From Auxenochlorella pyrenoidosa (lineage: Eukaryota; Chlorophyta; Trebouxiophyceae; Chlorellales; Chlorellaceae), in contig KQ482011.1 in assembly GCA_001430745.1 (NCBI GenBank), positions 196,192 through 246,277 on the forward strand: a stretch of 50,086 bases of DNA. The letters run 5' to 3'. How positions within the stretch are numbered: position 1 is the stretch's first letter; each line of letters begins with the position of its first letter. Positions 45,683 to 50,086 of the stretch are shown here, piece by piece. Under the pieces are notes generated by a model. That model saw nothing but the letters and a program-made list of their open reading frames with translations. It had not been told where the DNA came from and ran no database searches. Made by a program: the position numbers and the translations under genes.

Positions 45683-48600
45683 ATGGAGCCGCAGACAACA
45701 CCTCGGGGCACGCCCCTGGGCTTCCTGGCCAGCGGGTCCCTGGGGGAAAGCATCATACCTGCCATCAACAAGCTGCAGGATGTGTTCAGCCAGGTACGGC
45801 CAGCTGGCTGGGTGGCTGACAATCTCGCAGCCAGGGCGCGCCGCTCTTCTGTTGCCACGTGCCCACTGCCCACTGCTGAGCATCGGCCCTGCTCGCTGCA
45901 CGCCGCTTCAATGGTGCTCTTCCTTTTGCCGTGCTCACACGTACGAACCCCTGCCGTTCCCCTCAACCCCCCCTGGCACAGCTGTCCTCTGATGTGAAGC
46001 TGGACCTGCCACAGATTGCTGTCGTGGGCTCGCAATCCAGCGGCAAGAGCTCAGTGCTCGAGGCGCTAGTGGGCCGCGACTTCCTGCCGCGAGGTGCGCC
46101 GGCGCAGGCGCCCCGCCTCGGCCCGCGCCCGACACCCGGGGGTGTTCCTGCTACGCCCTGCCCTGCGCCCCCTCGTTGCAGTGCACCCTGCGCCGGGATG
46201 GACACTGCCCGTGTTGCCTGCGGCATCTGAGCACGTTTCAAGGAAGCAGCCAGCCCTCGCCCGCTACACTCAGAGCCCCCCCCCCCACCCCACCCCACCC
46301 CACCCCACCCTCCACCCACACCCCCTCCGCGCTCGCGGGCTTGCAGGCTCCAATATCGTCACCCGGCGCCCGCTCATCCTGCAGCTCGTAAAGACGCAGC
46401 CGGCGGCGGGGCAGTACGCCGAGTGGGGCGAGTTCCTGCACCTGCAGGGCAAGCGCTTCTACGACTTTGATCGCATCCGCCAGGCAAGGGGAGGGGGCTG
46501 TAGCCAGCCGGTCAAAGTTGCAAGCGGCTGGGGCTTGCGACTGACAGCAGGGCTTTGGGGCTTGGTTTCAACCCCGCACCTCTGCTGGCACAGCGCCGTT
46601 GGGCACCGGCGGGATGAGCGCAGGCAGCAGAGCAGCATGCTAGGCAGCTAGGCGGGTCGAGCACATGTGCACGGGCGCGCATCATGGACGAACATCCGCC
46701 TGTGCTGTAGTCGGCATGCTGCAAGACAGCAAGGCGCACCGGCAGCGAGGGAACATGCATAGCATGCGGGCGACAGAGCCCGCGTGCCAAGATGACGGCC
46801 GGCTTGCTGCGCGCCTCAACCCGGCCTCCCCCGCCCACCTGCCCTTCCCTTCTATCGCCCGCAGGAGATACTGGCAGAGACGGAGCGGGTGGTGGGCGCC
46901 AACAAGGGCATCTCGGAGAAGCCCATTCGGCTGAAAATTTTCTCCCCCAACGTTCTGTGAGCCCGCCGGCCCCGCCGCCCCTGCTGCTGCGCCCTGCTGC
47001 CCCCAGTTGGGTGTTGTGAGCGCGCCGCCCCTGCTGCCATGCCCTGCTGCCCCCAGTTGGGTGCTGTGAGCCTGCTGCCCCTTGCCATGCCCTGCTGCCG
47101 CCAGTTGGGTGCTGCCTCCCTGGGGAACCCATCTTATCTCACAAGGGCATTTTCGGCCAGTGGACCCGCCTGGCGAGGCCTCCGGCATCCCGCCGGGCGA
47201 TCAGCTCCCAAATCAAGAGCCTTGCCCACGCCCCCACCCCTGCGCGTCGGCCGACTCACCAGGCACTGCCTGCACCGCCCTGGGCGGCCCCGCAGCGCTG
47301 CACCCACGCCTTGCAACCAAGCTCGTACCCCCCCCCTTGTTGCAGCACAATGACGCTGGTAGACCTGCCGGGCAGCACGCGAGTGCCAGTGGGCGACCAG
47401 CCCTGCAACCAAGCCTTGACGCTCGCTCATACCCACCCCCACCCCACCCCACCCCACCCTGCTGCAGCACCATGACGCTGGTGGACCTGCCAGGCATCAC
47501 TCGCGTGCCCGTGGGCGACCAGCCCTCGGACATCGAGGCGCGGCTGCGCGCCATGATCCAAGAGTACATCCGCCACCCGTCGTGCCTCATCCTGGCCGTC
47601 TCCCCCGCCAACCAAGATATTGTGAACAGCGACGCGCTGGACATGGCGCGCCAGGTGGACCCCGAGGGGCGGCGCACCATCGGTGAGGGCGGGGGGCGGG
47701 GGCCTGCAGCGCCGCCATGCGCACCATCGGTGAGGGCTGGGGGCGGGGGAACAGTGCAGTGGGGGCCGCGCGGCGGGTCAGAGCGGCGGCTTGCAGCGCC
47801 GTGGCGTGGTGGCACGGTGTGGTGGCGGCGTGCACGCTGCGCGCACTCTCCCGCCGCTGCAGCCGACAACTTGGCAGAGAGGCGGACGTCAGGCGCTTCC
47901 GCCTGCCCACCCTGGCGCCCGCATGCCTGACGCGCCCTCCTGTGGCTCGCTGCTGCCGCCCCCCGGCCCCCCCACCCCCACCCCCACCCCAGGCGTGCTC
48001 ACCAAGCTTGACATCATGGACCGAGGCACCGACGCCGTCGCAGTGCTGAAGAACGAGGCTGTGCCCCTGGCCCTGGGCTTTGTGGGCGTGGTGCTGCGCA
48101 GGTGCGCAAGCGTTGCCGGGGAGAGACTGGTTCTGTGCCGCGTCATGCCAGCACACCGCCTCCCCTCCTTCTCCTAGGGTTCCTGTTTGTTGCTGCTGCT
48201 CTGTTCTGTTAATGAGACGCAGCGGGCATGAGCAGCTGGTGCCGCCTGGCCGGGCCGAGCCTACCTGTGCCAGCACCCCACCCACCCACCCCATCCCAAC
48301 CCTCACCTCCCCTCCGCCCCCCTGCCTGCCCCGCAGCCAGGAGGACATCGCCAACCGGCGCAGCATGGCGGACGCGCGCGCGGCGGAGCGCTCCTTCTTC
48401 GAGGCGCACCCCGAGTACCTGGAGGTGGCCTCGCAGGTGAAATGATAACAATAGGCCGGCACTACAGTATTAGTTGCTTTAATACTCTGCCTGTGCACCC
48501 CGAGTACCTGGAGGTGGCCTCGCAGGTGGTATTTATAATGTGCTAGCACTAGTAGTATGCTGCCTGCGCATGCCAGTACGCCATGGCCGGCGGCGGTTTC

Positions 48601-50086
48601 GTCACCGTCTGCCCAGGCATTTCAGCCTCCTGCCCAGCCTGCGGAGCAAAGCGTCTCGGCAGAAGGAGCCCTGCAGGCCCGGCTGCCACGCGCTCAGCCC
48701 GCCCCCACCCCCCAAACCCCAACCCCCCCTGCCCGCAGTGCGGCGTGGGCCACCTGGCCCGCGTGCTCAACACCCTGCTGGTGGAGCACATCCGCGGCCT
48801 GCTGCCCTCCCTGCGGCAGCGCATAGAGGAGGCGGTGGCGTCGCGCCGCCGCGAGCTGGCCATGTACGGCGACGCGCCGCCGGGCGCCAGCAGCGCGGCG
48901 CGCGGCGCGCTGCTGCTCACCATACTCGACTCGTATGCCAGCCGCTTCAGGTGGGCGCGAGCTTGTGGCAGGGGGGAACAGCTGGGAAGGGCACGCCAGC
49001 CGCTTCAGGTGAGCATTTTTGTGGCAGGGGGAAACGCGCGCTCAGAGAAGGTGCAATTGAGTGAGGAGTCTTGCCCCGGCGCGTGAAGAGCGGTGCGCGA
49101 GCTCAAGGCAGGCGGGAACAGCTGGGAAGAGTACTCCAGCGCATGAAGGAAGTCTGCCCGTAGTACGCCCCCCGCTCGCCCAGCACATCTTCCTCCACCC
49201 TGCCCGTCAGTCCCAGCACTTGCCGCCAGCAGCGCGGCGCGGGCATGCCCTCCTCTAGTGCGCTCAGCCCCTGCCTCGCCCTCCACCTTTGCGCATGCCG
49301 CCCTGCAGTGCCATGCTGGACGGACGCAGCGAGCACATGCCAGTGACCGAGCTGGCAGGCGGTGCCCGCATCCGGCACATCTTTCAGGAGATTTTCAACG
49401 TGGGGCTGGAGCAGCTGGACCCCACTGGGTGAGGCTTGCTTGTTTGGGGCTTTTAGTGTGTCTAGCGAAATGGACCTTGCGACACAGACCCAGAGGCAGG
49501 CAACTCGCCCGTGCACTTGGCCAGCGTCATGCAACAACCACTTGCGCCGACAGGAGGTGGCGCAGGCAGCTGCCAGCCAGCCGCAAAGGCGGCATGGCAC
49601 TGCACGCGCCTGCACCTACCCTGCTGCGTGTGCGCCTGGCTGGTAGCTGGCTTCATGGCAGGGACTGAGCGCGTCCACACCGCGCCCCGCACTCCCCCCT
49701 TTAGCTGGCAGGGACTGAGCGCACACACGCATGCCCCGCGCTGTGCCCTCTTCCCTCCCCGCAGGGAGCTCACCTGACAGTGCATGAGCACACACACGCA
49801 TTGCCCCCCGCTGTGCCCTCTTCCCTCCCCGCAGGGAGCTCACCGACGACGACGTGCGCACGGCCATCAAGAACAGCGGCGGCATCCGCGGCTCGCTGCT
49901 CATCCCGGAGGCCCCCTTTGAGCTGCTGGTGCGGCGCGCCATCGAGCGCCTGCTGGCGCCCTCCCTGCAGTGCAAGGACTTTGTGCACACCGAGCTGCTG
50001 CGCATCGCCAGCCAGTGCGCGCCGCCAGAGGTCAAGCGCTTCCAGATACTTGGGGTGAGGGGGCGGGGGGGCTGGTCGGCAGGCAA
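45683..50086 (+). CDS. dynamin-related GTPase, DRP3/Dnm1 type (partial, runs off right edge)
   Basis: Large GTPase that assembles on membranes and drives mitochondrial and peroxisomal fission. Exons visible: 45683-45793, 45982-46093, 46347-46483, 46865-46956, 47468-47682, 47993-48101, 48337-48436, 48739-48950, 49309-49428 and 49835-50054 (476 residues). GTPase motifs: G1 [16 protein letters not shown] (Lys59), G2 Thr80 in SNIVTRRP, G3 DLPG (Asp157), G4 TKLD (227-229). The following text is DRP3-like: [70 protein letters not shown] and [17 protein letters not shown]. Intron 3 has a GC donor (CAG|GCAAGG at 46484). The rest of the stalk and the GED lie beyond the window. Five of the nine complete introns contain copies of an adjoining exon edge; exon 5 itself is copied upstream. 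Copies are listed separately. Confidence 0.94.
46945..47115 (+). repeat. tandem copies of the dynamin exon 4 donor edge (~50 bp x3)
   Basis: The exon end CCCCCAACGTTCT|GTGAGC is echoed by CCCAGTTGGGTGTT|GTGAGC (about 47000-47020) and CCCAGTTGGGTGCT|GTGAGC (about 47052-47070). A further CCGCCAGTTGGGTGCTG lies near 47099. All sit in a CCCTGCTGCC-rich unit. Confidence 0.8.
47159..47535 (+). repeat. duplicated 5' part of dynamin exon 5
   Basis: The used exon begins at 47468 (CACCATGACGCTGGTGGACC). A copy with intact acceptor lies at 47345-47405 (TTGCAG|CACAATGACGCTGG...), which would translate [20 protein letters not shown], and a degenerate third copy at about 47159-47210. The 47345 copy has no donor, and its frame reaches a TGA at about 47474. 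Confidence 0.9.
47664..47738 (+). repeat. duplicated dynamin exon 5 donor edge
   Basis: GCGCACCATCG|GTGAGGGC occurs at the real exon end (47673-47690) and again at about 47717-47735, with matching GGGGGCGGGGG flanks. Confidence 0.88.
48405..48532 (+). repeat. duplicated dynamin exon 7 donor edge
   Basis: GCACCCCGAGTACCTGGAGG plus TGGCCTCGCAG|GTG is present at the exon end (48408-48439) and, as an exact copy, about 87 bp further on (48495-48527). The second copy could act as an alternative donor. Confidence 0.92.
48936..49015 (+). repeat. duplicated dynamin exon 8 donor edge
   Basis: GCCAGCCGCTTCAG|GTGGGC at the exon end (48937-48956) recurs as GCCAGCCGCTTCAG|GTGAGC (about 48993-49012), followed by similar GTGGCAGGGGG text. 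The copy has the stronger donor. Confidence 0.9.
49733..49850 (+). repeat. duplicated dynamin exon 10 acceptor edge
   Basis: CTTCCCTCCCCGCAG|GGAGCTCACC occurs at about 49750-49774 and again at the used acceptor (49820-49844). In the upstream copy the sequence continues TGA, so its use would terminate translation at once. A further upstream partial copy (GGCAGGGACTGAGCGC) lies at 49655-49720. Confidence 0.9.

Noticed and set aside
46255..46320. CCCCACCCC repeat in dynamin intron 2
   Set aside because: A pyrimidine-rich low-complexity tract before an acceptor, common in these introns. Not an array of spacers.
47345..47474. Mutually exclusive alternative dynamin exon
   Set aside because: The upstream copy has an acceptor but no donor and runs into a stop, so it cannot replace exon 5.

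Overview
The window looks like nuclear DNA of a GC-rich unicellular green alga, most likely a trebouxiophyte of the Chlorella/Micractinium type. The evidence is high GC, dense small introns with GT-AG or GC-AG ends, plant-type families (AAAP permease, plant cysteine oxidase, DRP3-like dynamin) and Ala/Gly/Ser-rich low-complexity tails. No rRNA, tRNA, CRISPR array or autonomous transposon was recognised. Gene models were assembled by hand from exon phase, splice signals and family motifs. Every junction quoted inside a gene keeps frame.

Layout: 408-5608 (-) is an AAAP amino-acid permease made of very small exons, with its 3' end unresolved. 6434-11065 (-) is a complete adenosine kinase, 12 exons and 347 aa. 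11761-14872 (-) is a complete spermidine synthase, 8 exons and 312 aa. It is divergent from 15358-17776 (+), an EamA/DMT-type transporter of 528 aa. 18311 to about 22175 (-) is an unrecognised helical protein. Behind it, 24.2-29.0 kb is a rearranged second copy of the 18.5-24.2 kb segment. That copy has become a pseudogene in which several exons lie as head-to-head inverted repeats. 29.1-36.3 kb is a tandem duplication carrying two copies of a small secreted Cys-rich protein; the second is interrupted by a 647-base N gap. 36539-38338 (-) is a pseudouridine-5'-phosphate glycosidase, divergent from 38665-41462 (+), an RNA 3'-terminal phosphate cyclase. 42132-44168 (+) is a plant cysteine oxidase (N-degron oxygen sensor). 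45683 to the right edge (+) is a DRP3/Dnm1-like dynamin, partial.

Four structural themes recur. (1) Exon edges, including donor or acceptor sites, are tandemly duplicated into the neighbouring intron in at least three unrelated genes. (2) About 9% of the introns resolved (8 of about 87) use GC donors, nearly all with the context AG|GCAAG. (3) Micro-exons occur, down to 12 nt in the permease. (4) The 24-29 kb region holds a cluster of inverted repeats, four of them tied to exons or N-terminal sequence of the neighbouring intact gene. This is the architecture expected of a young hairpin-RNA (siRNA) locus directed at its parent, and it is the best candidate for an undescribed system here.

Functionally the genes are mostly housekeeping. 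Adenosine kinase and spermidine synthase both serve the S-adenosylmethionine/purine economy. The glycosidase and the cyclase both deal with RNA damage or turnover. The cysteine oxidase reads oxygen, and the dynamin divides mitochondria or peroxisomes.
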